A DNA stretch of 64,000 bases from contig WHUZ01000018.1 of assembly GCA_015179045.1 (NCBI GenBank), positions 62,001 to 126,000 on the forward strand. Direction: 5' to 3'. The notes under the pieces were generated by a model that searched no databases, was not told the origin of the DNA, and saw nothing but the letters and a program-made list of their open reading frames with translations. Positions 1-11,802 of this stretch are shown in pieces. Origin of the DNA: Kalaharituber pfeilii (lineage: Eukaryota > Ascomycota > Pezizomycetes > Pezizales > Pezizaceae). How positions within the stretch are numbered: the first letter of the stretch is position 1; every line of letters starts with the position of its first letter. The position numbers and the translations under genes are program-made.

Positions 1-764
1 AAGTCGGCTCCAGTTGGCTTGCCGGCTGTTGAGGCATTGTTTAGTAGTGAAGTACTTTAGTGCATGGTGGTCAGTGAAGAAGGTGAACCTAATTCCCAAT
101 AGCTCTATCCTTCATTTCTTGTACAAACAACCAAAGATTGCTAGTAGTTCTTTATCGTGGATAGGGTCAGTAATCCGGAGTGGTAATCGCATGGGTGAAG
201 GATCATAGTTTTGGTACTAGCTCAAGACGTAGGCGAGTGCTTGGTCTGAGCAGTCGGTTTCCACAATCGTAGGCAGGGATCGATCGAACTTCGCAGTATG
301 GGGGCACTCATGAACTTGTCTTTAAGCTCCGTAAAAGCAGCTTGCTGCTCTGCCCCCCAAGTAAAGGGTACGTTTCCGGTCAAGGTGGTCAGCGGTCGAG
401 TTGTGGTGGAGTAAAATAAATCGGCGGTAGTAGTTGAGAATGAATCGGCGGAAGTAGAGTTGGCAAAGCCTAGGAAGGCTTGCACCTTTCTTTATCGGCT
501 ATGGCCAGTCGCGAATGGTAGGGAGTTTGTGTTGAGCTTTGGGTAGAAAGAGATGATTGTTATTCCTTCGTAGAGAGAGTAGCCAAAGTAATACACCTAT
601 ATACATAGAGCATGAGGTTGCTCTCGGGCCCTTACCACCCTTTATCACGGACCTCTCTGATATCCGACACCTCCGACACTCCGACATTACTGTAGATCTC
701 TAACAGTTTGGCTGGGTCCATCTTAATCTCGAGGCCATTAATAAAATGACTCATGGTCTCGTTC

Positions 765-999
765 TTTTTTTTTTTTTTTTTCTTTCATTAATCGCATGCC
801 GCCCTATGGGCTATGGCGATATTTAAATACATAAAATAAGTGAAATATATGCGTCACTCTCATCTATTCTCCTCGTGCCCATTCCAAGATCTCCCGTATG
901 TTTACTCCCTTATCAATCTGTCTTATACCTTCCGCCCCCCCGCATTTCCTAGCCCACGCCTTGCAGTCTTTCCGTACATGTTCCCAGTTTTCCGGGGCC
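765..999 (-). mobile_element. 5'-truncated LINE 3' end (type A tail)
   Basis: A 235-bp insert carrying, on the minus strand, the last codons of a Tad1-like ORF2 (ENWEHVRKDCKAWARK to ILEWARGE, stop), a short 3' UTR, the type A hairpin with ATCGC/GCGAT arms, and a poly(A) seen as T on the plus strand. It is flanked by a 13-bp target-site duplication, CATGGTCTCGTTC, at 752-764 and 1000-1012. Its host is the gypsy relic. Confidence 0.93.
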
Positions 1000-1059
1000 C
1001 ATGGTCTCGTTCGGTTTTGCCTCCATAGATTAAAAGTCCAAGTACCATACAACTCTATC

Positions 1060-1111
1060 TTTTTTTTTTTTTTTTTTAATTCAATACTCGCTTGCCGCCC
1101 GATGGGCTAAA
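1060..1111 (-). mobile_element. 52-bp hairpin-tail micro-retroposon (type A)
   Basis: The insert is only a T-run plus the 3' part of the type A hairpin (TAGCCCATCGGGCGGCAAGC on the minus strand). Exact 11-bp duplications, ACAACTCTATC, lie at 1049-1059 and 1112-1122. It starts inside the hairpin, so it is one of the shortest copies. Confidence 0.88.
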
Positions 1112-2045
1112 ACAACTCTATCGATGCCGGTGAGAATCTTATCCATCATTTCCTAGAAGGAAGCGGGTGCGGCATGACTGTGTACTCGAATAGGCCTTTA
1201 GATGTGTTTGACCGCCGTCTTCCATTCGTCGCCGCCTCGGGTCTTATTGAGGATCTCCGACATTACGGGCAAAGGGTATTCACTCGGAAAGGTGAGTTTG
1301 TTTAGTGCCCTGTAGTCAACGCATTCTTCCGTATGAAAAAAAAATCGGTGAAGCAGCTTTTCGACCTTGACCTTCATATCTTCCCTGTCGGTAGGTGTTC
1401 GTCGATATACCTCTAAAGGGCCTCATCTTCTTCCCAGGTACACTGGACCATGGGGAGGCTTCGCAAAAGGGATTTCATGATCCCAACTTCGGTGAGGAGG
1501 TAAGCGGCATACCTGTTCCTCAAAAAAAACATTAGAGTATCGCGAGTAGTGCTCGCGTGCGTCAAGTAACAACAGAATGTCACCCTCTTCAAAGTGTCAA
1601 TATCTTCAGAAAGAACGGGAAGCAATTCAACGCAAGTGCATCAAACATGCTATGCTTCGGAACGCCATTAACACCATCAATCGAAAAGCCATTAACCAGG
1701 ACAAGCCAATGATGCATTCGCCGATATCCATAACTTCGGCGTCAAAATCGAAAACAAATTCGTTAACCGTCTGGCGGGAGTTCAGAACAGACCTTCTTGG
1801 TAAGAGTCCAGAGCAGAAGGCGAAATAAAATCATTGAATGCCTTATCAGATTTTCCCGGAACACCAATAGAATGCACATAATCCAAAGCAGAGGAAACAG
1901 AGTCGGGAACCGGAACACCAGAGAACGAAAATGAAGTATTCACAAAAAAAATCATCACCTTGCTTGATCATCGCAGGCCTCGCTCGTGATCTCAATCTCA
2001 ACTCCTTAAGCTGGTGGAAAGAAGTAACAATGTGCATTGCTCAGT

Positions 2046-2265
2046 CAATGAATCCAACAGGCCAGGCTAGGCTAACAGAATGGCTGGACTGGCCTGGACT
2101 GTGAAATTCTGGGCCTCGCTTGGCTTGAGCTGTTACAAAGTGTTCCCAATGGCCGGCCAGGCCATAGAAATATAGGCCTGAAACATTCAGGCCGGCTGTG
2201 AGGTCCGCCCACACCGGTCCAGGAGGCATGAATGTTTCAGGCCGGCCCAGGCCGCCCAGGTGGGT

Positions 2266-2267
<2 letters not shown>
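2046..2267. mobile_element. fragment of GGCC-rich hAT-like element
   Basis: It begins CAATGAATCCAACAGGCC, the same terminus as the element at 35705-36420, and continues with GGCCTGGACTGGCCTGG-type subterminal repeats. The opposite terminus is missing; the sequence runs into a T-tract at 2267-2291. No coding capacity is seen. Confidence 0.6.
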
Positions 2268-2296
<29 letters not shown>

Positions 2297-2409
2297 TGAC
2301 AGGCTTAACAAAGAAATTTCTATCTACTTCTAAAACCTGATTTCAGAAACTTCCGGACGGTCTCCCCGGCCCTCTCTCTCCTGCCCCCTTGTCTCAGTCC
2401 CGCTTCCGT
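2268..2409. other. T-tract and unassigned target sequence
   Basis: A T-run (2267-2291) is followed by about 120 bp of pyrimidine-rich sequence that is the 5' flank of the LTR element. No hairpin like types A or B follows this T-tract, so its origin is unclear. Confidence 0.4.
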
Positions 2410-2790
2410 TGTGATGACGGCTCAACAGCATCCACTGTTTCGCACGGGTACCGGTATCTAGAGCTGGCGGAACGAAGCCTCAAGGGCGGCCTCAATAATC
2501 AAATGTCAAGAAAAGAGTCTTCAATTGTCTTGTCTGTGCGTGTTCATATCTGTCCATGTCTGTATATCTCCGTGTCTGTCTGTCTCCATGTCCGTTGCTG
2601 CTTGCTTCCACAGTCCTATCTACATCCAATTTATAGACCACCTTCGCCTTCCAACTGAGCCTATACATACATATCTCGCTTCTTAATCATAATTCTCTTC
2701 CCATATGTCATCATGTGGCCCTACCGCTGAGTACCGCTCCGGCCCGTGTATGGCCTTATTCTTTCCATCGGTACCGTGGTTACCACCACA
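2410..2790 (-). repeat. downstream (3') LTR of the gag-protease element
   Basis: 381 bp, TG...CA termini, one mismatch to the other LTR. It is the 3' LTR in the element's minus orientation. Confidence 0.9.
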
Positions 2791-2795
2791 TACTA

Positions 2796-2808
2796 CCCCC
2801 CTCTCTTA
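2796..2808 (-). promoter_or_regulatory. polypurine tract of the LTR element
   Basis: On the minus strand AAGAGAGGGGGGG lies five bases before the 3' LTR, the expected place for plus-strand priming. It fixes the element's orientation as minus. Confidence 0.7.
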
Positions 2809-3037
2809 GAACAGCGGCCCTCCGCGTTCGAACCATCAAAACAAGAAAAACCAAGCTATAAAGCAAAAACAAACAAAAGCCTAGTCAATGTCAAAGATCA
2901 ATACGCCCACCGTGTTCCAATACCCTCTCGCTTCTGGTGCTTCTCCCAATTTTTATTTCCTTCAGGTTTTATCCTGCACTGCTTCTCAACCTGAATTCCC
3001 AGACAATCCTTCTGACAGTCAGCAATGGCCGGGTTCA

Positions 3038-5649
3038 TCACTGACTGCTTGCTTTTCCCGCAGCTGGTTGCCTAGCCTTGCTACGATTCCGCTCATGCCT
3101 CACTTGCATTGAGCAAAACGTTGCCGAATTTCCCTGTTTATCATAGATAGTGGTATAGCAGCTACCATCATCTCTGTTGTCATGCTTAGCTCGTATTAGC
3201 CGCTCCCATGGTCTCCCAAGAATGACTTCTTGTGAAAGTCCTTCCATAACAAATACTCTGCATCTAGCTTCAATCCCTCCTACCACTATTGGTACATCAT
3301 GGCATACGCCATATGCTTTGGTGTTGTGTGAGTTTGCTGATCCAATTACCCAATTTGTTTCCATGTCCATGGGGAGATTCAGCTGCTCATATGCTTCCAT
3401 TGACATTAAACAAAGCTCTGATCCTGAGTCAATCAACATGTCAAAGGTGCGTTCTTCAATTGTGCCCTTGCATCGAGGTGCTGCACATGCATACAGCTTT
3501 AGCGAGTCCGTCTGAGCAATGTTAACATAGGCATCTATCTTTCCCTTGGCTTCTGGAAGTGGCGAAATCGTCTTGTCTTTAAACCATCGTTGCATCTTAT
3601 CTGGTGAGACTGATAGTATCTCCTGATCTATCATGCCTAGTGCTACTGTATCAAAGTTTTCCTGATGATATTGCTGTTTATTGCATTGCCGAGGTCTCGC
3701 CTCATTGTCTGTGTCTTCCATAGCAGTGTCATGGTGATCGTCATTTCTCACATTTCTAGGGCGCACTATAATTGTGTCTGGGGAAGATGATGGTGTGCGT
3801 GGCCGTGGTCTCTTGTTTCGTGCATTTTCGCCTTCATCGTGTAACTGCCGGCCTCGTTTTTCTTCAACATCTGCCTCCTCCCGAGCTACCTGATAGATAA
3901 CTTTTTCACCATTGATCTTTTCTACCCTCTCATCCAATAGTGTAATACACCCCACTGACTTAGACATCTCGGACTCCTTCTTGCGAAGTTGTGCAGCCAC
4001 CCAGTCTTTCTGCCATTCAACCATACCATCCTTTTCCACCGGAATAGGTACCCTAACTGAGTCCCCTACACCTTCTTGGCCAAGGTAGAGTATAGAACCT
4101 TTCCTATGCACATCTCCTCTGGATAGTGCCTTGCCCAAGTCTTCACATGTCTCTCGATTGTGCATACCACCGTCCCAGTAGCATCCCCTAAGATTGGTCC
4201 TGTTCGATGCTGGATAATCCCGATTGCCGTATTGATTTGGTGAGTAGTATGGCTTAGTTGCAGCCATCGATTTCATTTCTGCTATTTGTGCATCGACTCG
4301 TTTTTGAGCTTCAAGGTGCTGGACCTTCAATTCTTTCATCATTTGGGTGAGGTCTTCAATATCTTTGTCACGCCCTGAGGCCCTAGGTGCCCTATAGTGT
4401 TGCTGCGGTTTCTGTAATTGCTGTGGTTGTGGCTGCGGCTGTAGTCTAACCGGCTCTGTCTGTATCATAGGCTGCTTTTTCTTCCATAGCTTTCTCATTT
4501 GCGAGTCTTCCTTGGTACAGATGCGAATAGCCTCCTTCTTAAGATCACTCCATACAGTAGCCGTCGTTGCTGGATCTTCAATATCAATATCACATTTCTT
4601 GCATAACTTATCACCAATCTTGTCTGAAAATGCTTGTAGAAAAAGTATCACTCTGTTATGTGTACTTAGAAGCTCCTTGGATACCAAATACTCTGCTCGT
4701 TCCGTGAAATCTAGAATGAATGCCCTAAAGATTGCTGCTGTTGGATTCTGGTGCTCCCGCATTGCCCTGGAAATATCCTGCAAGTAGGTCTCTGTGTACT
4801 TCTGCTGCTCTCCATCATCTTCACAGAATTCCTCCAATAGGTCTTTCTTAAACTGATCCCAAGAGTCTCCCATATAACTTGCCATTGTCTTAACATATTT
4901 GCTAATGAGCCTCTCACAATACAAGGAAGCTTCTTGATCTTGAATTCGCTACTCCAATCTGCAGTCATTTCTTCCCAAATTCTGATAAAGTCCGTGATAT
5001 CATTGCCATCAAAGTGTGGAGCGCCGGGTTGATGTGCGAGTGGGTAGAAGTAGACACCTGAGCCATTCAGCATTGCTGGCGGCATTACCTGCGGGGCCTT
5101 ATCCTTCCCTATGGCTGTGGCTGTGCTTGTACTTGAGCTGGATGATGTAGATGGTCCTGAAGTAGGCATTTTTGCTACTAAGTTACTGATTGCTGTAAGT
5201 AACTGATTCTGTTGCTGAAAGAACTCTTGCTGAGAGTTTTGAAACCGTTTTCTATGAGTTGCCTTGTTGCGAGTTGTATTGCGAGGTCTATTGCGAAAGC
5301 GGCGAGTTATCCTAAGAGTCCGTGTTGCTGAAGAAGATAAGAGCGATTTGGTCTTGCGAATTGTCTGGTCTAGAAAGAAAGGTCTTGTAGAAAGCGAGGT
5401 CAAAGAAGAGTCCGAAGAAGAGGTCAATTGCGAGTCTGCTGCGTGCGAGTGCGTGGTCTGCGTTGTCTGTCTGAATGATCTGTCTGAGGCGAATGCTGCG
5501 AATGATGGTGCGTGTGCTGATGATGCGTGTGCTGATGATGCGTGTGCTGATGATGCGTGTGCTGATGCGTGTGTTGATGATGCCTTCAAGTCTGGCATTC
5601 CTGCTGTCTTTATATACCTGTCTGGATCCACCAATTGCTCAATCCTCAT
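3038..5649 (-). pseudogene. Gag plus retropepsin of the LTR element, with one frameshift
   Basis: Likely Gag starts are Met codons at 5649 or 5598; the longer frame begins inside the LTR and is probably artefactual. The N-terminal part has Ser/His/Ala repeats (THASAHASS) and Thr/Ser/Arg-rich sequence. Near 4920 the frame changes by one base in the middle of the capsid-like helical domain (…EFKIKKLP, then YCERLISKYVKTMAS). Further on come a degenerate zinc knuckle (CYWDGGMHNRETC, second Cys lost), acidic and basic linkers, and an aspartic protease with active site MLIDSGSELCLMS and the late motif VILGRPWERL. It ends without RT. The shift lies inside one domain, so a mutation is more likely than programmed frameshifting. 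Confidence 0.8.
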
Positions 5650-5904
5650 AGTTAACCTGATGACAACGTAGCACATAAATATTGACATCATTTCTAAAGG
5701 TTGAAGCTGTAAAGGTAGTTTGCATATAATAGAATACATGATAGCCGGGCCGAAACTCAACTCAATTTTTAGTTTTACTGCTAGAAGCGAGCAGATAATG
5801 AAAGGTGTCCAAACCGATGATGCCATCATCGTGTAAAGCGTTGCGAGTCCTGAGGGTTGTAGATAGTCAAATTTGCCAATAAGTCTCATTCTGCAGTCAC
5901 AGCT

Positions 5905-5922
5905 CTCCGGTCGAAGGGACCA
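5905..5922 (-). promoter_or_regulatory. candidate primer-binding site
   Basis: On the minus strand TGGTCCCTTCGACCGGAG begins one base after the 5' LTR. TGG matches the CCA end of a tRNA; I could not identify which tRNA. The segment can also self-pair (GGTC with GACC), so self-priming is an alternative. Confidence 0.5.
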
Positions 5923-5923
5923 A

Positions 5924-6304
5924 TGTGATGACGGCTCAACAGCATCCACTGTTTCGCACGGGTACCGGTATCTAGAGCTGGCGGAACGAAGCCTCAAGGG
6001 CGGCCTCAATAATCAAATGTCAAGAAAAGAGTCTTCAATTGTCTTGTCTGTGCGTGTCCATATCTGTCCATGTCTGTATATCTCCGTGTCTGTCTGTCTC
6101 CATGTCCGTTGCTGCTTGCTTCCACAGTCCTATCTACATCCAATTTATAGACCACCTTCGCCTTCCAACTGAGCCTATACATACATATCTCGCTTCTTAA
6201 TCATAATTCTCTTCCCATATGTCATCATGTGGCCCTACCGCTGAGTACCGCTCCGGCCCGTGTATGGCCTTATTCTTTCCATCGGTACCGTGGTTACCAC
6301 CACA
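5924..6304 (-). repeat. upstream (5') LTR of the gag-protease element
   Basis: 381 bp, TG...CA termini; it would drive transcription leftward. It is followed on the right by the CCGT duplication at 6305-6308. Confidence 0.9.
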
Positions 6305-6797
6305 CCGTTATTAGCTCTGGTTCATTCTGTAACGCCGTGCCCACTCTAGCCGCCTCGTCCGCCGCCTCCGCCATTGGCTTTATCTATTTTAACTAGGAAT
6401 GTAAACTCCATGGCTTTTAAACTTTGCAGGCTTCGAAGGAGTTCTGCACTTGCACAGCCTTTCTGCGAGTTTCAACCAATTTCTCTCTGGAGGAACTTGG
6501 CTCGAGGGCGTATTCTGTACAGAATATTAGAGTAATATAATTCTAGACTCAGTGACTCGGGTAGTTGAATTACGTGTATCAAGTCAAATGACATATCTGT
6601 ATATCGCATTACGGCAGACGCCGCTAAACTACTGGAAGAGTTCACTTGTAGGAGAGTACTGACCTTCAGCAGACACAAGATGGTGGTAGAATAGTAAGCA
6701 GATTCTGAACGGGCCGCTACGTTTTGAGTATGTAATCTCACTATTTATTGTTTCCTGGCGTCTCTTATCATTCACTAGCTCCTGACGCTCTTACCAT
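6305..6797. other. unassigned spacer
   Basis: About 490 bp between the LTR element and the next LINE insert. No convincing gene or repeat was seen in it. Confidence 0.4.
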
Positions 6798-7164
6798 TTT
6801 TTTTTTTTTTTTTTAATCATTTAATCGCATGCCGCCCTATGGGCTACGGCGATATTTAGTTACAAATAGAAATAACAGGAAAAATGAAGATGACACCGTA
6901 GAAATAACTGTCTTAGAAAAAGTCTGACCCGTCAGTCTCGTCCCGCCCATTCCAATATTTCCTTCAACCGGTCTCCTTCACCTTCCTTTTCCAACTTGGG
7001 TGGTGCTCTCAGGTCCGCCTCCCCTCCCGGCCATCTCCTCTTCCATACCTCGCACTCGTTGAGGACATGGGTGGTGTTCTCCAGGCTCTTGCCGCACCAT
7101 CTGCACTCCGGCGAGTCTGCCCTTCCGATCCGGTATCTCCATTGTCTCAGCCCCTTGTTGCCCA
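6798..7164 (-). mobile_element. 5'-truncated LINE 3' end (type A tail)
   Basis: A 367-bp insert. The minus strand encodes the zinc-binding C-terminus of ORF2 (LGNKGLRQWRYRIGRADSPE, CRWCGKSLENTTHVLNEC, ILEWAGRD), then 3' UTR, hairpin with ATCGC/GCGAT arms, and a T-run on the plus strand. The flanking 13-mers ACGCTCTTACCAT (6785-6797) and ACGCCCTTACCAT (7165-7177) differ by one base. Confidence 0.88.
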
Positions 7165-7177
7165 ACGCCCTTACCAT

Positions 7178-8663
7178 ATCCCACAGTCAGAGGTGCGATA
7201 AATTAAAAATAAACCAAAACGAAAGGCCTCAAAGCAGAAAATTGAGTCACAGAGGAGCGTATCGCAATGGTAACACTACCACGTAGTGCAGTATGAATAA
7301 GAGTAGTGTTGAGGATAATGTTCATAGCACTATTCTCGTAGTTTGAGAAGTCATGTATTCTAACCGATGCGTATCTATCCAGCATGTGCATGTTGCTAAA
7401 CTCAAGTTATTTTGACTCGGGGTCTCCAGGATTTGTCTGGCCCCCACGACTGATGAGTAGCCTAGCGCAGTGAGGACTGGCCTACTTACCAACCGGTCCA
7501 GGCCCGGATGCCTGCACTCACGCTCACTATTGGGGATCACCATATAGGTATATCGCCACATAATCTTCGCAGAAAAAACAATGGCATAGTCGATCGCAAT
7601 GTAAAGTCCCTCATAACCAACATCATCTTTCGTTTTCTTCAAAGCCTCCCATCCGTCTCAATGTATGTAGAGCCCAGACTATCCAGTAAATGGTACTGAT
7701 TGCGAAGTAAGCGCGTTCAGCTAGCTGCAAATGCCATTACGGATGCAGTTTCTGTAAATAGCTTAACATCCTAGCCGAAACAGTGGAAAAAGGAAGGAAT
7801 CTGCAACCTCAACACATTTGGGAACAAGTAATAGACATTTGACACAAAAACTCCTAGCACGAGGCCCCGAGGCTTTGGGAGAAACAGTTGAGCCAAAAAG
7901 CCTTCGGATAGCTGTGAGGTAGAAATCTGTAGATGGCTGGCTTACTAGCCATGAAATGCTTACTAACCACTAAAAATCAGCATTGACTTTTCATAAAATT
8001 ACCTACATGAATACCACTCTACATGCAATACCCATGCTTGTTAATTTCCTGTAAGTATATCCACACTACTTTTTTTTTTTGGCTTCTTCGCCGTTTTTCT
8101 GCTAACTCTGTATTAGTAATGGGTGCGGATGCAGACCGAGGTTTCTCGGCACCATCGATGTGAGGGTATTTTCAACACAACCACAAGTGAGCAAGGTTCA
8201 GAAGCCTTAGAGATGAAGCTGGTAACTATTAAAATTATTAGAGATTCATTAATTATAGAGCCGTGGAGAAATATTTGTGAGTTCCTAGTGGTTGCTACGG
8301 CCGAACCCAAAACATCAACCACTGGAGAGTTATCTAAAGAAATACCTGCTGTAAGAGGAGAGCGATAGTGTCTACTATCCTCAGAGTGACCGGAAGATTG
8401 AGAACTGGTGGAATACACACACAAGGCTTGTATTCACATGTTGAATAGCGAATGCAAACCATGGGTGCGAAGTGTAGTATTGCAAGAGTGCTATTCCGGT
8501 CCAAAATGTCTGCCGGGATAAGTGACGCTAAACTATACAAGTGACCGCTGATTACTAGTACATACAACCCGTACTCGGAGTGTAGGGATAAATTGAAATC
8601 ACGAAATCTCGTTGAAAAATTTGAATACCACAGTACATCTCACACTGCCTTACACAGTTCAAA
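7178..8663. other. unassigned spacer
   Basis: About 1.5 kb with only short, composition-neutral frames. No protein family, structural RNA or repeat shared with the rest of the window was recognised. Confidence 0.4.
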
Positions 8664-10915
8664 TTGCCTTACCTCACACAACGCATAATAACAATATCTG
8701 CTGCATCTCTCCTACGTGCCCGTGAGATTATGGCTGCTATGCCAGCTGCATATTTGAAAAAGCCTGAGAAGGGTGAAAGTTATGCGCTCAACCCGAGTGC
8801 TGCAAAGACCCGATTGCAGGCCTATGCATTTCTGCAAGGCTTCTTGGTCTTGGTAACAAGTGGCTCAGAGTAGTCTGGCAGGATCCGGTACAGATGCGCT
8901 CACTATGGGGATGCTCCTCGTGACCGGCATGGGTTAATAGTTACTGCTGTGACCCAAAAGGACTATAAAGCCACTGGTGGTGTCAGTCAAGATGAGCCAG
9001 AGAAAAAGCTTCGCCAGCGGCAGGTATTGGTAAGTCAAGTTGACAGTTAATGTAGAGGTTATAGGTTAATTATTGAGCTCGAGTTAGCATCGCCGCCTAG
9101 GCGGCTGCAAATGGGAGGTATATGTATTACTAAAGAAGGCTGGAAACTCGACGATGACAGCATCCAAAAAGAGTGGCTACTTGGAGTAAATGAACTCAAT
9201 CATACTCTTGAGATGGCTGAAAATCCCTTCGAAGATCCTGAGCATTTAGTATTCGACCAAGATTACGAAAAGATCCTTGCAGAAGCTCATCGTCTTAACG
9301 AAGCAGGTGTTAACCACACACAAGCCAACAATATCCTACTTGCCCCAACTGGATGAAAGGCCTACTACAACAATAGCAACCAATGTAAGCCAGTGACTGA
9401 TAGCTCATCACAAACTATAGTACGCATCTTTCAGTTACTAGAGAATGCGAATATGCATTGTATGCCACGCTATACAATAGTTCAGCAAGAACCTGAGATA
9501 CACCGCCTAGATGCCCTATTCTTTACGTCCAACAGCCAAATTCATCGAGCGAAACGCTTTGCATCAGGGTTATAATGGAGTTAGATGCTATATTTCGTAC
9601 TAATAAATATAAGATGCTTCTCCTGTCAGTTGTTGGAGTTACAAATTCCAGAGCTACATTTCTTATTGCATTATGCTTTATTCCATAGTGAGAATACTTC
9701 TGATATTGAGCATGCATTGAAAGCTATACAGCAAATGATTTGGAATGACTGTAAGCCACCAAGCATATGCTTAACAGATCAAGGGCTAGCTCTACAAACT
9801 GCAGTTGCAAATATTCATCCCGAGATGAAGCATCTTTTTTTTTTATTTTTTTTTTATTTCATTGATCGCATGCCGCCCTATGGGCTATGGCGATGTTTAA
9901 GTACATAAATGATAAGAGATAATGTATGAAACCACAGTAACCATGAAAATGTCTTCACTCCTTCCCCGCCCATTCAAGTATCTCCGCCAAGTTCTGGTCC
10001 TTGTCTATTTTTCTTAGTACTTCCGCTCCTCCCCATTTCTTTTCCCATGCATCGCAATGTTTCTCTATGTGTTCCCAGTTTTCCAGGGCCTTCCCGCACC
10101 ATCGGCATTCGGGCGACTCGGCTTTCCCAATTCGGTGTCTCCATTCTTTTAGCCCCTTGTTCCCAAGGATCCCTGCCAGTGTCGAGAGAAACTTCCTTCG
10201 ATTCGCTAGTTGCGTTGGTCTATAGTTTAACTCCGCTTGGTTCCTTTCGATGGCTCGTAGGGCTTTATACTCTTGTCTCATTCCCGCTTCTGTCACCGTT
10301 TCGTCTTCGTACTGTATGGCTGTCCCGATTTTTGCCGCCCAGTCCGCCTCCGTGTTCCCCTGGACCCCCTTGTGGCTCTTTACCCATATTATTGCGAGGT
10401 CTAGGTCTCCCCTGGCCACCCGTTCTTCCCAACGTCTTCTTACCTCTTGAGAGGCGCCGTCAACTGTGGGGTCTCCCCCGGCTATCTTTCGCATTCTTGC
10501 TATGGCTGTCTGTGAGATGAAGCATCAGCTCTGTATATGGCATATGTTTCAAAATATCTGGAGCCGAATCTGTACAGTACGTAAGGGAATATCTGAGGTC
10601 AACAATGAAGAGACTTTGAATATTGTTCGTCAGCGTATTTGGGCTTGGATACAGTGCATATCTTGGGAGACTTTCAAAAAAGCATTCAATGATATGCAAG
10701 AAGTTTTACTACCTGTGGAGCGTCAATATATTGAGGAGTTTTGGCTTCCTAAAACATATCAAGTGCTTCAAATTCATACTCGCAACTATAGAAATCTTGG
10801 ATGCTATAGTACACAGCGTGCAGAAGGACTTCATTCTGCAATCAAGGCATTTTTAGATCCAAGGCATAATCTCAATGAAGCCATTCATCATCTAGTAAGT
10901 ATGTCACAGCCCACC
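8664..10915 (+). pseudogene. MULE (Mutator-like) transposase relic, split by a LINE
   Basis: Broken plus-strand frames spell a Mutator-family transposase. There is an N-terminal region (NPFEDPEHLVFDQDYEKILA), then MELDAIFRTNKYKM and VVGVTNSRATFLIA around 9575-9670 (the first catalytic Asp region), then PPSICLTDQGLALQTAV (second Asp) and, after the LINE insert, QLCIWHMFQNIWSRI and GCYSTQRAEGLHSAIK, typical of the MULE core. Several stops and frameshifts are present, and the 679-bp insert at 9835-10513 separates the second Asp from the following CxxH motif. Terminal inverted repeats were not found. Confidence 0.8.
9835..10513 (-). mobile_element. 5'-truncated LINE with RNase H C-terminus (type A tail)
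   Basis: A 679-bp minus-strand insert ending (5' side) inside RNase H. The 179-residue open frame includes DLAIIWVKSHKGVQGNTEAD, CRWCGKALENWEHIEKHC and ILEWAGKE. Hairpin arms are ATCGC/GCGAT. Exact 13-bp duplications GAGATGAAGCATC lie at 9822-9834 and 10514-10526. The frame is still open, suggesting a young copy. It is closely similar to the copy at 58690-59546. Confidence 0.95.
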
Positions 10916-11046
10916 TACGCACGCATCGATATCATCCTTTTCCGCAGCCGACAAGTCAAGCCGAGCCGACGTGCCAAGCCGGAAGGTGAGACCTTACTAA
11001 TAGCCGACTCGGAAAGGCTTGACAAGCCGTCCCGGGCCGGTTGATT

Positions 11047-11135
11047 TTTTTTTTGTCATATGACTCCGCGCGCAGCTGCTCGCCATGGCAGGGCCCCTAG
11101 GTCTAACCCTCAAAGCCCGGAGGCAGGCTTAATCT
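11047..11135 (-). mobile_element. type B short retroposon, longer copy
   Basis: T-run, then on the minus strand CCCTGCCATGGCGAGCAG to GCGGAGTCATATGAC, preceded by about 40 bp not seen in other copies. GGTTGATT flanks it at 11039-11046 and 11136-11143. It is the only type B copy with clear extra 5' sequence and so the best lead to the parent element. Confidence 0.65.
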
Positions 11136-11338
11136 GGTTGATTAGCCCTCTGACAGCTCATTGATATGCCTTTTAATATTAGCATCACTATCGCCACTCT
11201 TGTATTCCGGATTCTCTTTCTCATATCGTTATAGTTCTGTATTCCCTTTCTATGTCAATTCTCCACCATATAAGGGCTCCAAGCCCGCCTCTGTAGATAG
11301 CTCTTCTTCTCCTTGTCCATTGTCTTATTAATCAATAG

Positions 11339-11391
11339 GTCCTGCCATGGCGAAGAGCCGCATGCGGGGTCATGTGACAAAAAAAAAAAAA
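11339..11391 (+). mobile_element. 53-bp type B micro-retroposon
   Basis: Insert starts GTCCTGCCATGGCGAAGAG, ends GCGGGGTCATGTGAC plus A-run. Exact 12-bp duplications ATTAATCAATAG lie at 11327-11338 and 11392-11403. Confidence 0.9.
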
Positions 11392-11802
11392 ATTAATCAA
11401 TAGACTTGTCTGGTTTCTCCTACTCCTCCATCGCTGCCCTTGCTATAGTCCATGACCCCTAGCTGCCGAGCCGCTGCTGCCGTAGTCCTCGACCCATAGC
11501 CGCCGAACCGCCGCCGATACCCAAGCTGACCGTACTTCTTGAGAAGACCTCCGCTCAAACCCAGCCACCAACATTATACTACAACGGATCCGCTCACCTG
11601 CCAACCAGTACAATCAGCATTCATGCCTTCCATTGGCCTGCCTGCTTCTGATGCATCATCCTCTTCCTCTTCAGCTCCGACATTCTCCTCCGATACCACC
11701 AACTTTATCACCTGCCTGCAAGCTTGAGAAAATAAGCTCATGCCTGACAATTCAACTGAATTCTAGACGTATCGATAGGAAATCTTCGACCTTGCGAATG
11801 CT

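Larger units (their letters stand above)
1..1830 (-). pseudogene. decayed Ty3/gypsy pol fragment
   Basis: Read on the minus strand, broken frames give gypsy Pol pieces in the right order. Around 1440-1560 is the pre-RT linker (PPHRSWDHEIPFAK). Around 1200-1330 is an RT motif reading [10 protein letters not shown] followed by YPLPVM. At 222-485 is the RT connection (FLGFANS, then FTWGAEQQAAFTELK). At 1-221 is RNase H (HDKELLAIFGCLYKK, FTDHHALKYF). There are many stops and frameshifts, so it is dead. Two LINE-tail inserts interrupt it at 765-999 and 1060-1111. The left edge of the window cuts it off, and no LTR is visible. Confidence 0.8.
2410..6304 (-). mobile_element. gag-protease-only LTR retrotransposon, minus orientation
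   Basis: Two 381-bp direct repeats (2410-2790 and 5924-6304) begin TGTGATGACG and end CCACCACA, and differ by one base that I can see (T against C in a GTnCATATC context). CCGT flanks both ends as a 4-bp duplication. On the minus strand a TGG-initiated primer-binding candidate follows the upstream LTR and a purine tract precedes the downstream LTR. The interior encodes only Gag and a retropepsin. No RT, RNase H or integrase motif is present, so movement would need enzymes from elsewhere. The LTR match indicates a recent insertion. Confidence 0.88.
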
